From: Nemertoderma westbladi | Lineage: Eukaryota; Xenacoelomorpha; Nemertodermatida; Nemertodermatidae | Length of the DNA stretch: 50,529 bases | Assembly: GCA_032718475.1 (NCBI GenBank) | Contig: JAUCBJ010002233.1 | Location: 1 to 50,529, forward strand | Direction: 5' to 3' | Shown here: piece after piece, positions 11,804-22,192 of the stretch | Layout of the letters: every line of letters starts with the position of its first letter | How positions within the stretch are numbered: position 1 is the first letter of the stretch | The notes under the pieces: model-generated | Database searches by the model: none | Seen by the model: only the letters and a program-made list of their open reading frames with translations | Told to the model about the DNA's origin: nothing | Translations under genes and position numbers: made by a program

Positions 11804-12727
11804 TTATATGAAATATAATTTTTCGAGTCCATGTGGATATGTAGTGATACCATTAAAATCAATAAATCTTTTATCTTCAAAAGCACTGAATGCCTTCTTT
11901 TTTAACGATTGTAGATATATTTCATGATTTTTACTTCCCAATAATGTTACCTCTCGAAAAATATTATTATTTGTACCTTTCAATATATTTTCATAATCCT
12001 CATAGATTATTTGTTTCTCAATGACTGATTTAGTAATCCCCTTCAATCGTTTAGTTGTATTGATTTTAGGTTTGCTTGAGTGAATATAATTATAATTATC
12101 ACAAACAAAATCTTTCACGATATTCTGAAGCTTTCTAACAACTTTCACTGTCATTTCTTCTGTTCTGAACGAATACTGTTTTGATCTTATAAAGCATGCA
12201 TCTGCTATTATTTTACCACTTAACTCATCTGTGAATTTACCGACCACCTTTTTATTTTCATTACTATAAAGTGAATGATCTAGTGGATATCCTGAAGTAT
12301 CCAATGTATATTTGATACCTTCCATATCTTTATAAACATCATCAGTATAAATATTTAGAAAGAAAGCATCTGTATCGAAATATAGTACTTGATTCATTGG
12401 CCATCTTTTATTAATAACATTGTAATAGTATTCATACATTAATAGCTTTGACAAATCCAAAATACACATTCCAAGATGTACGGACTTATCAAAAGTAACT
12501 TTATTGATATGTTTTTGATAAATGGCAAGATCCTGATTTAATATAGTTATACCTTTATATAATGGATGACTTTGAATTTTCAACCCTCTTTCCTCTGAAT
12601 TTACAATTTCTACATTTACCCTATCACGAATATTTTCTACAGTTTTCCCATAAAAGCTATTATTCATCAACTTCCATAAATCTTTCTCAAATTTAGTCTT
12701 AGCCAATGTCCTTTGGTGTGTGTTAAA
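11804..12727 (-). pseudogene. Family B DNA polymerase, C-terminal half (Maverick/adintovirus type)
   Basis: An uninterrupted frame of about 305 codons carries the palm and thumb of a protein-primed type B DNA polymerase. Motifs in order are FEKDLWKLMNNSFYGKT near the start (motif B, the NxxYGKTxEN signature), then YKGITI, LDLSKLLMYEY, and YFDTDAFF about a third of the way in (motif C). The C-terminal motif is GITTYPHG. The family norm at motif C is DTDS; here the serine is alanine. The enzyme normally copies the element's own linear DNA from a protein primer. This piece begins abruptly: a deletion of roughly 15-25 codons with a frame change separates it from the next upstream piece near 12727-12740. 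Elements of this kind are virus-like residents of animal genomes. This copy is broken in at least three ways (deletion, stop, LINE insertion). Confidence 0.8.
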
Positions 12728-12728
12728 A

Positions 12729-13000
12729 TCATGAATTTGAAACTCTCAGTCCCATGGATTTATAAAATTCGAATAATCTGTGATTAATAACATATTTGTA
12801 TTTATTATTATCATCAAGAATTAGCTTTGTTATATTTCCCAATTTTTCATCATTTACCTCAAGGAGGTTTGTCTGATAATCACTCAGTTCAGAGTTTTGA
12901 ATCAGTCTTTTTTCTGGAGCTAAGGGGAGGTTTCTAGTTTTGAATTTGAGATTTGTATCTGAATAGTCAAGATCACATTCCATAATGTATGGTTTGTCAT
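12729..13000 (-). pseudogene. Family B DNA polymerase, middle segment, cut by LINE insertion
   Basis: The frame reads KPYIMECDLDYSD, NLPLAPEKRL, ELSDYQ and KYKYVINHRLFEFYKSMGL in the order known for Maverick-type polymerase B between motif A and motif B. Its downstream end (12729) is a TGA caused by the small deletion noted for the C-terminal half. Its upstream end is base 13000, exactly where the non-LTR retrotransposon begins. The last five plus-strand bases before the insert, GTCAT, are repeated at 16734-16738. The upstream continuation is found at 16734-16923. Confidence 0.75.
12996..13000. repeat. Target-site duplication, left (GTCAT)
   Basis: Left copy of the 5-bp duplication flanking the LINE; the right copy is 16734-16738. 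Removing the insert and one copy keeps the polymerase frame in phase, which supports these exact limits. Confidence 0.75.
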
Positions 13001-13188
13001 GTTCAGGTCAGGTCAGGTATTCTAGGTCATTGATCAATAAAACTTGCCACCTCCATGCAGCATAAAGGAGGTGCCACCTGTAGCTGCATAGACCCTCTTA
13101 CTAGGGCAAATCTGGTCCTGTAACTAGGACCCCCTTCGTTCTGGGATAAGGACACCCTTGGTCCTGGATTAAGGACCCATATACTTGG

Positions 13189-13411
13189 CTGCGGGGGTAT
13201 ATGGCCTGGCCAGGCAGATGGTGATCTACCAATGGCTGGTCAGGAGTAGAGTGTTCTCATGTCCACTCTGAGTACACTTCACTGCGACCTGCACCTGGCA
13301 GCAGGGGTACAGGGCATGACCCAGCAGATGAGCTGCACAGCCAATGGTGGGTCAGGTGCGCCAGAGTAGATATGGGTGATGGGCCTCATATCTGACTCCA
13401 CTGCGACACCC
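13189..13411 (+). repeat. Degenerate ~110-bp tandem duplication in the LINE 5' leader
   Basis: Two successive segments (from about 13189 and about 13299) share the order GGGGTA, CAGATG, CCAATGG[C/T]GGTCAG, GTAGA, and CACT[T]CACTGCGAC. The same arrangement is present in copy 2 (49290-49515). Tandem monomers in LINE leaders often carry the internal promoter; that role is inferred here. Confidence 0.5.
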
Positions 13412-13489
13412 ACCCTGTGGAATGGCAAACCAGGGTGTGGTATTTGCACCGAGAGCTGACTCGGCAAAAAAGCACCCCCAACCCCCACT

Positions 13490-14165
13490 ATGGATTATAT
13501 TAGTAAGGCGGAGGTCCAGCCACTAGAGGCCAGTGGAATGACTGGACACAATCGGCCTCACAGGCGTCAGTTATCTCCTGACCGGCTGCCTGTCTCACCC
13601 CCTACTGGAGAGAGAGCAGCAAACAATTCTTTGATTCCCTTTCCTGATGACCTTTCTGGCCCAAACCCTGGGTCACCAGGGAGGCCAGATTGTGAGGGGG
13701 AGAGGGATTCTGGAGTTGGAGGCTACTCTCATGTTCCACCCTGACCAACAAAGCCATTGGTGAATCTGAGGCAAGTCACTAGACTAGCCTCAGTAAACAC
13801 AACACTCGGGTCCCCAATGCGATGAGGTGAGCTGACTGCCTTGACAGATAAGCTTTCTCTTAGTGCAGTGGGTGTTCAAGAGCACTGAATGCAGACTGGA
13901 CAGACTGATGAGGTTCTGATTAAGGACATGGAGGGCAGTTGGCGACTCGCCCTTGCTTCAGCAGATAATAGTGGCAATGGTGGAATTGGTCTATTGATGA
14001 ATCCAACTGCACATGCCGCATTGGACAAAATAGACCAAATCTCTAACCGCATCATCCATTGCCACTTCCCACTTCTCATTCTCTTCTCACTTCTGATTGT
14101 GTGGTACTCTCAAACTAGTGTTGCCCCTGTAGAGGAGGTGGAAAATTTCTACAAGCAGCTACTGA
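13490..14165 (+). pseudogene. LINE copy 1: N-terminus and APE endonuclease (frameshifted)
   Basis: The ATG at 13490 opens a frame that stops at 13744 because one base is missing relative to copy 2 (CCCTGACC here versus CCTCGACC there). The endonuclease continues in another frame at 13889-14191 (MQTGQTDEVLIKD, GGIGLLMNP). Two further deletions relative to copy 2, one near 14070-14090 (about 20 bases) and one near 14150 (about 10 bases, loss of CACAATCTA), shift the frame again. The endonuclease would nick target DNA to prime reverse transcription. The GDFN catalytic motif falls at the start of the next open frame (about 14199). Confidence 0.85.
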
Positions 14166-14169
14166 TGGA

Positions 14170-16692
14170 GTGGATCAGCATGCATTCTTAACATTCCTGG
14201 GAGACTTTAATGCAAGTCTGCATCAATCACCTACATCGCCCTGGGTCTATAGCAATAGTGTTAACCGAAATTCCGTCCATCTTCAGGATTTTATCTCTGG
14301 AAATGGATTGTTTTCAGCTGGAACCCAGTTCCAGAAGCGAACTGGAAAGCTATGGAGTCATAGTGGACCCAATGGTCACAAGTCCCAGATAGACCATATC
14401 CTGTTTCGTAGGAAATACAGGAGCTCTATACAAGACTGTAATGCATTTACACTACGACCCTTCTCCAGTGATCACCGCCTTATTATGGCCAAGATAAGAC
14501 TTCGTGTGCGTGCTAGCAGAACAACGAAATCTGCCTTGCCGCGACATGAATGGTCCTCTCTGTTGCAACAGCCAAGTGTGAGATCCAGCTTCACACTACA
14601 GCTGAGCAACAGGTATGATGTTCTTGCCTCTGAGGCGGCAGATCACTGTGAGGGCTATACTGCCTTCACAGAGGCAGTTAAGTTAGCAGCTGCAGAAACA
14701 GTTCCTATATACCCTCGAAACAGGAAACGGGCCCCCTGGACTGACAACAAAATTCAGAAGTGCCGAAATGACCTTCATAAGGCGCAGAAAGAGTCCCGGC
14801 TCAAACAGACTACAGCAGCCAAGAATGCAGTTAAGGCTGCATCTAGGTCCCTGAACAGGCAGTACTCTGCTAATCTACAGGAGCTAATAAACCAACAGGT
14901 TGATGCCATCAATGATGCTGACGACAGCAGGCAATTATCCCAGGCATGGAAATCGATCAATCTGCTTACTGGGCGGAAAAGCCAACCAACCACCAAGGTT
15001 AAGGCTGAATCACCAGCCGATCGCCTCAATGGTTGGAAAGCCCACTTTGAAAAGCTCCTCAATAATGACAGGGTATTGCCTGATAACTTTATAGATGTAA
15101 AGGTGTCTGAGTCTGTACTCCCAGATATTCCCATTGGCGATATCTCCTTTGCAGAAGTGAAGGCTGCTGCAAAGAGCATTAAGACCAATCGTGCCAGTGG
15201 AGTAGATGGTGTTCCCCCTGAGGTCTTTAAAATACCTGAGTGTTTAAAGCTCATCTATCCCATCATAGTAGACATGTACCGAACAACAAGAGTCCCACAA
15301 GAAATGAAAACAAATAAGTTGGTGCCAGTTCCCAAGAACGGCAACCTAACACTCTATGGTTCTTTTCGGGGAATCTCATTAATCTCGATTGCTGCAAAGC
15401 TATACAATAGGATTCTATTAAATCGCATCAGGGATCCCATTGAGAGACTGCTCCGTGGAAATCAGAATGGGTTCCGTAAAGGTCGTGGGACCATGGAGCC
15501 CATTTTGGCACTTAGAAGGATAATTGAAGAGTTATCAAAAAAGAAAGATAGGCATCTGGCTGTTATCTTTGTTGACTTCTTCAAGGCCTTTGATTCAGTC
15601 TCTCGCTCACGTATGTTCAGCATACTTTCATTATATGGGATTCCTGATGAAATTATTGCAGCAATCAGATCAGTATACGATGGTTCGACAACATTTGTGT
15701 CTACTGTTGACGGTGACACAGAACCATTTGAAGTGTTATGGGGTGTCCTCCAGGGAGACACACTTGCACCATTCTTGTTCATAATTGTAGTTGACTATGT
15801 TCTACGCATGTCCTCAGATCATCATAATGATGACGGGGTGATGATAACTCCACCTACTGGCTCCAGAAGTTGAGGAAATCCTGCCAAGTACCTAACTGAT
15901 CTAGACTTTGCTGATGACTTAGGAGTACTCTCAGAATCACTAGAGGGAGCCCAATAGCTCCTCAGCTCATTAGAACATGCTGCTTCTAGTGTTGGTCTTT
16001 TTATTAACTCCAGAAAGACCAAAATTTTGACAGTTAAACTTTGAAAGTCCTCAGCAAGTCTCTGATCGGATGAGCATAAGCTCGAAAGATGGTATGCTTG
16101 AGCATGTGGATGACTTCTGTTACCTGGGATCATGGATCCGGAAGTCAGGTGAGGACCTTCGAATACGTAAGGGAAAGGCATGGGCAGCTTTGAATAGGCT
16201 TTCCAGGATTTGGAAGTCACCGAGAATTAATCGGAAACTTAAGGTCCGATTATTTAGAGCAGCAGTAGTTCCAGTACTCCTCTATGGGAGTCCATGCTGG
16301 GCTCTAACTGCTGAGGACACCAAATCTCTGGATGGCACATTCACAAGAATGCTACGCCGGGTTCATTGTGTCAAGTACAATGCACACATCTCCAACCAGA
16401 CACTATATAACATTGGAGGTGTCTCATTGGTTCCCCCAAGCTTGACACTAGAACAAAATCGCCTCCGCTTTGCAGGACATTGCTTTCGCCGTGAGGACCA
16501 GCCAGTGCATAATCTTGTACTTTGGCAGCCTCGTGGAGTGAATAAGCATGGTGGACTGGACAGCCCATGACTTTCTTGAGACGCATCTTAAAGGACACTG
16601 GCCTTGAAGATGCGGATGATCTAGCAAATATCATGGGTGATAGGGAGTTGTGGCGGTGCAATTTTGTCGATAAGCCAGCACAGCATTCTTAA
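14170..16692 (+). pseudogene. LINE copy 1: endonuclease end and reverse transcriptase
   Basis: The frame 14170-15873 gives FLGDFNASLH and KSQIDHILF (endonuclease motifs), then RASGVDGVPPEVFK, NQNGFRKGRGT, FVDFFKAFDSVSR and GVLQGDTLAPFLF (reverse transcriptase blocks). A TGA at 15871-15873 lies where CGA is likely ancestral. The catalytic LDFADDLG box follows in the same frame at about 15902-15925, then a TAG near 15955. The C-terminal region continues in another frame (16070-16570: DDFCYLGSWI, VVPVLLYGSPCW, RLRFAGHCFRRE). A last frame change near 16560 leads to DRELWRCNF and a TAA at 16690-16692. The protein would be about 1,070 residues when whole. Two C-to-T stop mutations and several indels indicate an old insertion. 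Confidence 0.9.
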
Positions 16693-16733
16693 AAATGCAG
16701 CTGCAATGCAGCATGCCGATCCTAGTAGTAGTA

Positions 16734-16738
16734 GTCAT
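16734..16738. repeat. Target-site duplication, right (GTCAT)
   Basis: Right copy of the duplication made when the LINE entered the polymerase B gene. Confidence 0.75.
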
Positions 16739-16923
16739 AGTTAAACGTATTTGGATCTTCCCACTTGAAATCCCTTATTGGAAGCTGTTGACTCATCGCC
16801 CATCCATATAGATTATTTGCATCCAAATAGAGTAGAAAATTTGAAGGGTTATTTTCAGCAAAGTGTGACTAATACTTATTGTTTGCTTTTATAATTCTCT
16901 CGCGCATGGACAAAGATATTCTT
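16734..16923 (-). pseudogene. Family B DNA polymerase, N-terminal palm segment (motif A)
   Basis: On the minus strand this segment gives RISLSMRERIIKANNKY, a TAG stop (16869-16871), then SHFAENNPSNF, LLYLDANNLYGWAMSQQ and LPIRDFKWEDP. YLDANNLYGWAMSQ is the motif A signature of Maverick/adintovirus-type polymerase B and contains the first catalytic Asp. The frame meets the LINE boundary in the phase that continues at 13000. Upstream of 16923 the similarity ends at a TAA and the sequence changes character, so the exonuclease domain is missing. The single TAG is a separate inactivating change. Confidence 0.8.
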
Positions 16924-17321
16924 TACGCAGAATGTGGGGATGGGGAAACTTGTCCACCTTCGGGAGTCAGCTTTCCAGGGCGACAAGTCTCCAGGGTTAA
17001 TCCCCATTATAGAAGTCAGAGGAGCCGACAATCGTAATAATACCCAGTCCAACAGCGGTATGTCAGCAGCGAGACATTGCCATAGACTCAGTTAACAGGA
17101 TTCAATATTAATGTCCCTGAACTGAAACTGGAAGAGGTAAGTTCAAGATCGAAGTAGTTTACTGAATTATAGTATTATATTCGGTATGTAATCATTATTT
17201 TACCATATTATATATACTATATTATATTACTTATTATATTACAAATTTACTTAATACCTACAAAAATTTACAAATACGCAATCAAAATGTATCCCTCTCC
17301 AGGGGAATATCGATATCCAGG

Positions 17322-17346
17322 GGGGCCAGCCTGGAAAGCTGGCCCC
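17322..17346. repeat. Perfect 9-bp stem hairpin
   Basis: GGGGCCAGC, a 7-base loop, then GCTGGCCCC. Confidence 0.85.
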
Positions 17347-17662
17347 AAGAAGAGAATTCCACCCCACATCCAATACTAGAGGAGTTACCGTCTATGATTC
17401 TCTCAATTTTAATACCAAGTTCGATTTGTCGCTCACCTTGCCTTTTTGGCTCCTGCTGAAGACCCTCTAATTTGCTTAGAAGCTTCTTACCCAGGGCTAA
17501 AATTAAATAATTAAAAATATTTATAAATATATATGAATATTTTTTAAAGCCCCACTTCGCTAAAAATTACATAAATGTTTTCATTCTGTTTTTCGATGGT
17601 ATATCGTTTTGTATGCATTTTTCAACCACATTAGATATATGTACACAATAAAAAAAACCGTA

Positions 17663-17685
17663 GGGGGGGGGGGGGGGGGGGGGGG
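17663..17685. repeat. G homopolymer (23 G)
   Basis: A G run followed shortly by a C-rich block (about 17693-17705), so it can fold back on itself. Confidence 0.95.
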
Positions 17686-18294
17686 TGGGATCTACCTCCC
17701 CCCGTAATAGCATAGCATATAATATTTTAAGTCGGATTGAAATACCCCAGGAAATAAAGTAACAGTATTCTTTCAGTATGGTTGTACCTATTCTATGGCC
17801 ATGCCGAGTTAAGCCTAATTTCAGTAAGTCACTAAACTTTTAGGTTTATACAGCCTTTAGGGTGCAGGCAGCACAATTGTTGGTTCAATTGGTATCATTG
17901 TATCAACGTATGATATTTAACAAAAATACAAACAATATGCATTGTCATTGAATTTCTAACATTAAGGCAACAGTAACATTACTACATTTCAGAAAAATTA
18001 AATGCATAATATTCAACACATAGAGAGTAAGTATTTTTGGTTTGATTATATATAACCTTACAACAATGTAATATAAATAACACAAATACAAACTAGGCAT
18101 CATGGTTGAAGTTATTACTAAGTTATTACTTACATTGTATCAATGTTAATCCATGATATAAAACTAATCTAGGTATTTGTGGTTAAATTTCTAACATTGA
18201 TGCAACATAATTGCATCACAAATTCAACTAAAATTCAGGTTTGATTTTATGGTAATTGTACACTTGTAATAATGATGTATAAGGATGAACTTAC

Positions 18295-19240
18295 ATTCCA
18301 TAATTAGCACGGATGAGTTCGGATTATAATTGGCCTGATGTTGTTGTTGTTCAATGGGCGTCACAGCAATTATCTCAGCGTCTGATCCATCCCGAGTTCT
18401 TGGAGTAGTGTTTATCGCAGTTGGTGGCGGTGTTGGAGGATCCGGTGCTCCAGGAAGTTCCATTTCGCCATGATTATCGTTGGATTCGCTATCGCCATCA
18501 AATCGTGGTGGGGGTCTATATCAAAATAAATAATAACGTTGATGTTAATTGAATAAAACAAAAAAATTATGATAGTGATGATTTAAAAAGTTATGGGTGC
18601 GCTCCACAGTAGTTTCCTACTACAAGTAAAGACCAGCATATTGTTACTTGCACTCTTAATGTTGAATACACATTGTATTTTCCTATAGAAATAACATTAA
18701 ATTAAATTGAAAATTAAATAGAAGCCCTAAGAAGATATACATATACTGTACAACAGAACATATAACCATACTACCGGTAGTTAGGACTCAGGGAGGTTTA
18801 GACAAGGTTGATGTGGGAGGAACAAAGATAGGCCTACCGGTATAGAATATATGATATAGGCAGATAACCAAACGGTTCGGTACTGCAGTACAGCGTACCG
18901 GTAGTCTAATCATCTAACCTAACAGCTAACCTTGCCTCATATTTCCTTTTGCGATTATTGCCAGACTCCAGCGCCCTATTGTTTTCAGTCCGTTTTTGGT
19001 ATTTAATTACATCTCCATAGGTGCAGCCTCTCCATATGATAACAACTGGGTATAGGCCCCAATTATTTTCTGGTTGGGTGTATTATGTGATGGCTTTGGA
19101 TATATTTTTGGAGGCCAATGGCATTCCACAAGGGGTTGATCTTCCACATCATTGGTTTCGAGTATTCTAGTTAGCCATGTTTGTGGGACAGTGGCAAATG
19201 CATTATCCTCATCCACAAACTCGATAAGAGAATAATACAT
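18295..19240 (-). CDS. Three 5' exons of a spliced gene, N-terminus like DUF4806-type proteins
   Basis: Exon 1 (19240 to 19011) starts with ATG and encodes MYYSLIEFVDEDNAF, VPQTWL and CHWPPKIYP, then IIGAYTQLLSYGEAAPME. Exon 2 is 18975 to 18931 (45 bp, NNRKRKYEA). Exon 3 is 18515 to 18295 (221 bp, PPPRFDGDSESND, then Pro-rich and Gln-rich text). The splice sites are GAGAT/GTAATT, AATAG/GGCG, CAAG/GTTAGC, GATATAG/ACCCCC and GAAT/GTAAGT. The frame stays open across both junctions. The EFxDexx...VPxxWL...CxWPP opening resembles, from memory, the N-terminus of DUF4806 proteins of insects and cnidarians. Intron 1 would be only 35 bases, which is very short. No DUF4806 C-terminal exon is visible to the left, so the gene is probably truncated. 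Host gene or mobile passenger cannot be decided. Confidence 0.5.
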
Positions 19241-19499
19241 TCTGTGTTTATTACAGTAGAATTTTCAGGTCAGGTGATAGCGTGTTTTCAGTGCTTTAAC
19301 AAATATGAAATCTGTTATCTGTTAAAAAATAGGCCTGTATTACAAAAAACATTGAATTTTTAATTATATGATATAAACAATATATTTATGGATTTTTTTT
19401 TACTATCAAATACCGCTACAAGATCAACAATCAAAGGATGTATATAAAGGTGGCCTATATAAATTTCAACTACTTATTAATTATTATTAAACTTAACAA

Positions 19500-20345
19500 T
19501 TAATTTCAACTAGTGGTAGACCGTCTCACGACCCGACTGCAGAGTATAGACCCCTATCGTATTCTTCGTCAACGGAGCAGTAGTCCAAAGCTTGCCAAAG
19601 ACCAGCTTCACCTTTGTCACTTTGCCAATCCTCAACCATGCAACGAGTGGATGCTGCGGTTCCTTGCTGCAAGAACAGTTGACCAAGAAAGTTATGAACT
19701 GAATTTTGTTGTCAGCTGTAGTGCCCTTGCATGAAACATGCCAAAACTGGCTATGGATGGATGTGGCGCTTAAGAATGGCATGAAGTGCGTCTATATGGT
19801 TGGTGTGTTGACCTTGGGAATTGACAAACTCGATGGTACTGCCATTCTCAGTGTTTGACAAATAGCATGGTCAACATCTTTAACAGTTTTACCAATAGCT
19901 GAGTAGCTGGAAAGGGCGTCAGTTGAAACAGTGGAATTTGCAGCAGCAAGATGAGCAATGGGAACCTGTAACACAGCAGCGGTGCGATTTGGCACAGGAT
20001 GAACAAACATTTTCCTGGCCTTCTTTGATGGGGACACCTAACAAGTGGTCGCCAACCATTTCACACCATCCGAGCGGACTCTTTTTACCAGAGTGGTATT
20101 TCCTCTTGGATACCACAGTTTCATCATACTGTCCATCCTTTTAATGTACCCCCAGAACTTTTGTAATCGATATGGTTGATGAAAGCATCAGTTTCAGTCA
20201 CATAGTTCACGTAGTCAGTGGTTGTGCACTTGTTAAGACATAGCTCGTGTCCAATCTGTCCACAAGTATAACCATTACAAACCATGTATGCTACCATTAC
20301 CGACGTTTGGTGGTGGAGTTGGCCGCTTGATTTGGTTTCGTCGTT
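19500..20345 (-). pseudogene. Merlin / ISXO2-type (IS1595-like) DDE transposase, copy 1
   Basis: Minus-strand blocks in order, in changing frames, are: HQTSVMVAYMVCNGYTCGQ and HELCLNKCTTTDYVNYV (helical N-terminal part, about 20340-20200); DETVVSKRKYHSGKK (first catalytic Asp, about 20115-20075); FVHPVPNRTAAVL (about 20005-19970); STDALSSYSAIG (second Asp, about 19930-19895); and FVNSQGQHTNHIDALHAILKRH (about 19830-19765). The last block normally reads HTNxIExxxxxLK, so the third acidic residue is Asp where Glu is usual. At least two frameshifts break the gene. The enzyme cuts and pastes its own short element. I could not locate terminal inverted repeats with confidence. The adjacent spliced gene lies on the same strand just downstream. 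Confidence 0.7.
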
Positions 20346-20493
20346 TGATGGTCAATTTTGCATTTGAATTGCTAAAGTTGCTATAGCATAATTTGCATAA
20401 CGTTGGTTTGATGTACATTTTGCAACGTCACATCAATGTACATAGAAGGTTTTAGTGTATTAAACTAATAATTTGTAATTTTGACAACCTTTA

Positions 20494-20623
20494 TGCAAAG
20501 TTGTTTCAACATTTAAACTTGGTTGAACTAATCAACTAATATTTTGTATATTTCTCAATGCAAAGTTGTTTCAACATTTAAACTTGGTTGAACTAATCAA
20601 CTAATATTTTGTATATTTCTCAA
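20494..20623. repeat. 65-bp tandem duplication
   Basis: TGCAAAGTTGTTTCAACATT... is repeated after exactly 65 bases (20494 and 20559) with almost no differences, so the duplication is recent. Confidence 0.95.
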
Positions 20624-20826
20624 CGTAACATCTACATCACAACAACGTTTAAAAAATAAGCTAACCATTAATCAATGGTGTCAACCTTCTAACAACGTTG
20701 ATTCAACATGTCTCTGTGTTGCCTGGGGTGTGACCAAATTTATGGTCAAAACATGTCAAGTCATCCCAATTTAGGTCTGCTGATTTACAGCAGATTGTGC
20801 GAGTCTTGCAGTTGTCAGGTCGTGAT

Positions 20827-20838
20827 TAGGAATCGACC
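20827..20838 (+). repeat. Left terminal inverted repeat of hAT-like unit
   Basis: TAGGAATCGACC, matched exactly and inversely at 25413-25424. Confidence 0.85.
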
Positions 20839-21131
20839 GGTTCGCGAATTTTGGCCGGTACCGGTGCAGGCCAGTTCTAAAAAAACCGGCCTAACCGGAA
20901 CTGGTACTGGGCCGGTTTTTCATATTTATTTCATTGTTTAATTAGTTGGCATGGATGTAGGACAATTAACAGAAACAGATCTAACATCTAAAACAGATCT
21001 TGGGACGAACGGTTAATAAAGCATATTTTATTTACCGTACAATAAATAGTTAATATATAATAGTAAAAATTATACTGCGACAGACTAAGAATCGTAATTC
21101 TCCAAATATATGTTCCCTAAATATGAAAATA

Positions 21132-21416
21132 CTAACAATACACAAAAGTTTCATCGTAGATGCAGACTGGTTCCTTCCAAAACTGGGTTGGTTGAGAATC
21201 ATTTGCTAGCCGCGGTTCAAGAAGGTAGCTCCTTAATGATAATGAAGGTCGAGTAGTTGTATGAGTATTTTCAGCAAAAAACTGAGTTAGTTTACTTGAA
21301 GAAGCCATTACATTGCCGCAGTCGATATCACACCACTGCCAGTGCCATGCCCCTCCAGGTCGTTATCCAAGGCGTTGCTGAGTTGGGCTACAGCCATGCT
21401 GGACTTACGAGAATCC
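21132..21416 (-). pseudogene. hAT transposase C-terminal dimerisation region (fragment)
   Basis: Minus-strand text includes SSSKLTQFFAEN, SLSLRSYLLEPRLANDSQ and PTQFWKEP, which fits the hAT C-terminal dimerisation domain (typically ...YLxEPxxxxxxxPLxYW). The upstream part reads DSRKSSMAVAQLSNALDNDLEG from a likely splice acceptor (TTTTTTTAG/GG at 21416). A one-base frame slip falls near 21315. The stop is TAG at 21132-21134. It lies inside the hAT-like terminal repeats in the orientation expected if the element's promoter was at its right end. Confidence 0.6.
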
Positions 21417-21567
21417 CTAAAAAAACTTTAAATAAAAAAAATATATATGCATTTGATCGGCTCTGCCTTTGTGCTCGGCATTTAATGTAACAAAATAAAG
21501 GTAGTAGGTCCATGATGAGGTAATTCAATGTTTACTTGGCTTATTGATATAATAGTAGTATTGATAT

Positions 21568-21769
21568 TTAATCATAATTTGAGACGGTCTTATATCTGGG
21601 GTCGAGGAGAGTAGCATATGTATAGTATTTTGAACTCTCTATGTCGACATATTCTTCCCGTGGATCTTCTCCATATAAATACCGATGTATTTCTTTGATG
21701 ATAGCAGTCTGCAATCCTTTGTTGGCCGGTACCTCAACATTAACGGCGGAAATGGTCTTCACCATGAAG
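21568..21769 (-). pseudogene. hAT transposase exon with LLDPRYK motif (fragment)
   Basis: The 65-residue frame contains EIHRYLYGEDPREEY and YYTYATLLDPRYKT. LxxxLDPRyK is a signature of hAT transposases (ZBED-like) shortly before the dimerisation domain. A good acceptor (TTTATTCTAG/C) precedes it at 21769. The downstream end runs into a TAA after SNYD, or a donor I cannot see. The N-terminal BED finger and catalytic core expected further right are absent; the plus-strand gene occupies that space. Confidence 0.6.
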
Positions 21770-22192
21770 CTAGAATAAAGATGATTATTGATATTACTAT
21801 ACTATAAAAATATAGAACACCGACTGAATAACTCCCTAACAAACAAATTAAGGAATATAAACGCCAACAACGTGGTTACATTTTTAGAAGGGTGGAAATT
21901 CTCTGCTACACCAGTATGTGTTTTTTATATATTAAAATATTTTTACAATTTAAAATTAATAAATAAAATACTACCAAGATTGGCAATGTATGTAAGACAT
22001 ATTAGCAATTAATAACCTCAGTGAACATCTTCTTGTTGCCAAGAGTCATCCATACCGTTGTATTTACCCAGCTTTTTAACTCAGCTGTATCTGTTAGTGT
22101 TACTGTTAGTGTGATTTGAAGGTTTATCTGCTATATTAGTGGCATAATTATTGAATATACGTTGTGTTTTATTGCTGTGTAGTAGGCCTACT

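Larger units (their letters stand above)
13001..16733 (+). mobile_element. Non-LTR retrotransposon (LINE, RTE/RTEX-like), near full-length copy 1
   Basis: The element has a 5' leader of about 490 bases, a single long ORF encoding an APE-type endonuclease followed by a reverse transcriptase, a 40-base 3' leader and a short TAG-repeat tail (16723-16735). It is flanked by GTCAT duplications and sits inside the polymerase B relic, in the opposite orientation. It is closely related to the copy beginning near 49183, which lacks the first ~180 bases. The clade assignment (RTE/RTEX-like) rests on remembered signatures such as VQEHR in the endonuclease and GVLQGDTLAPFLF in the reverse transcriptase, and is tentative. 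The ORF is now broken by frameshifts and stops, so this copy cannot make its proteins. Confidence 0.9.
16924..18294. other. Spacer without a supported gene
   Basis: 16936-17000 and 17300-17375 share imperfect inverted similarity around CAGCTTTCCAGG, suggesting a degraded short element. A hairpin at 17322-17346 and a 23-base G run at 17663-17685 are the only sharp features. I see no continuation of the spliced gene that lies to the right. Confidence 0.4.

Noticed and set aside
14775-15254. 159-codon minus-strand frame inside the LINE
   Set aside because: Antisense to the reverse transcriptase, with no motif; explained by codon bias of the real frame.
15462-15782. 106-codon minus-strand frame inside the LINE
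   Set aside because: Same reason: antisense to the catalytic reverse transcriptase blocks.
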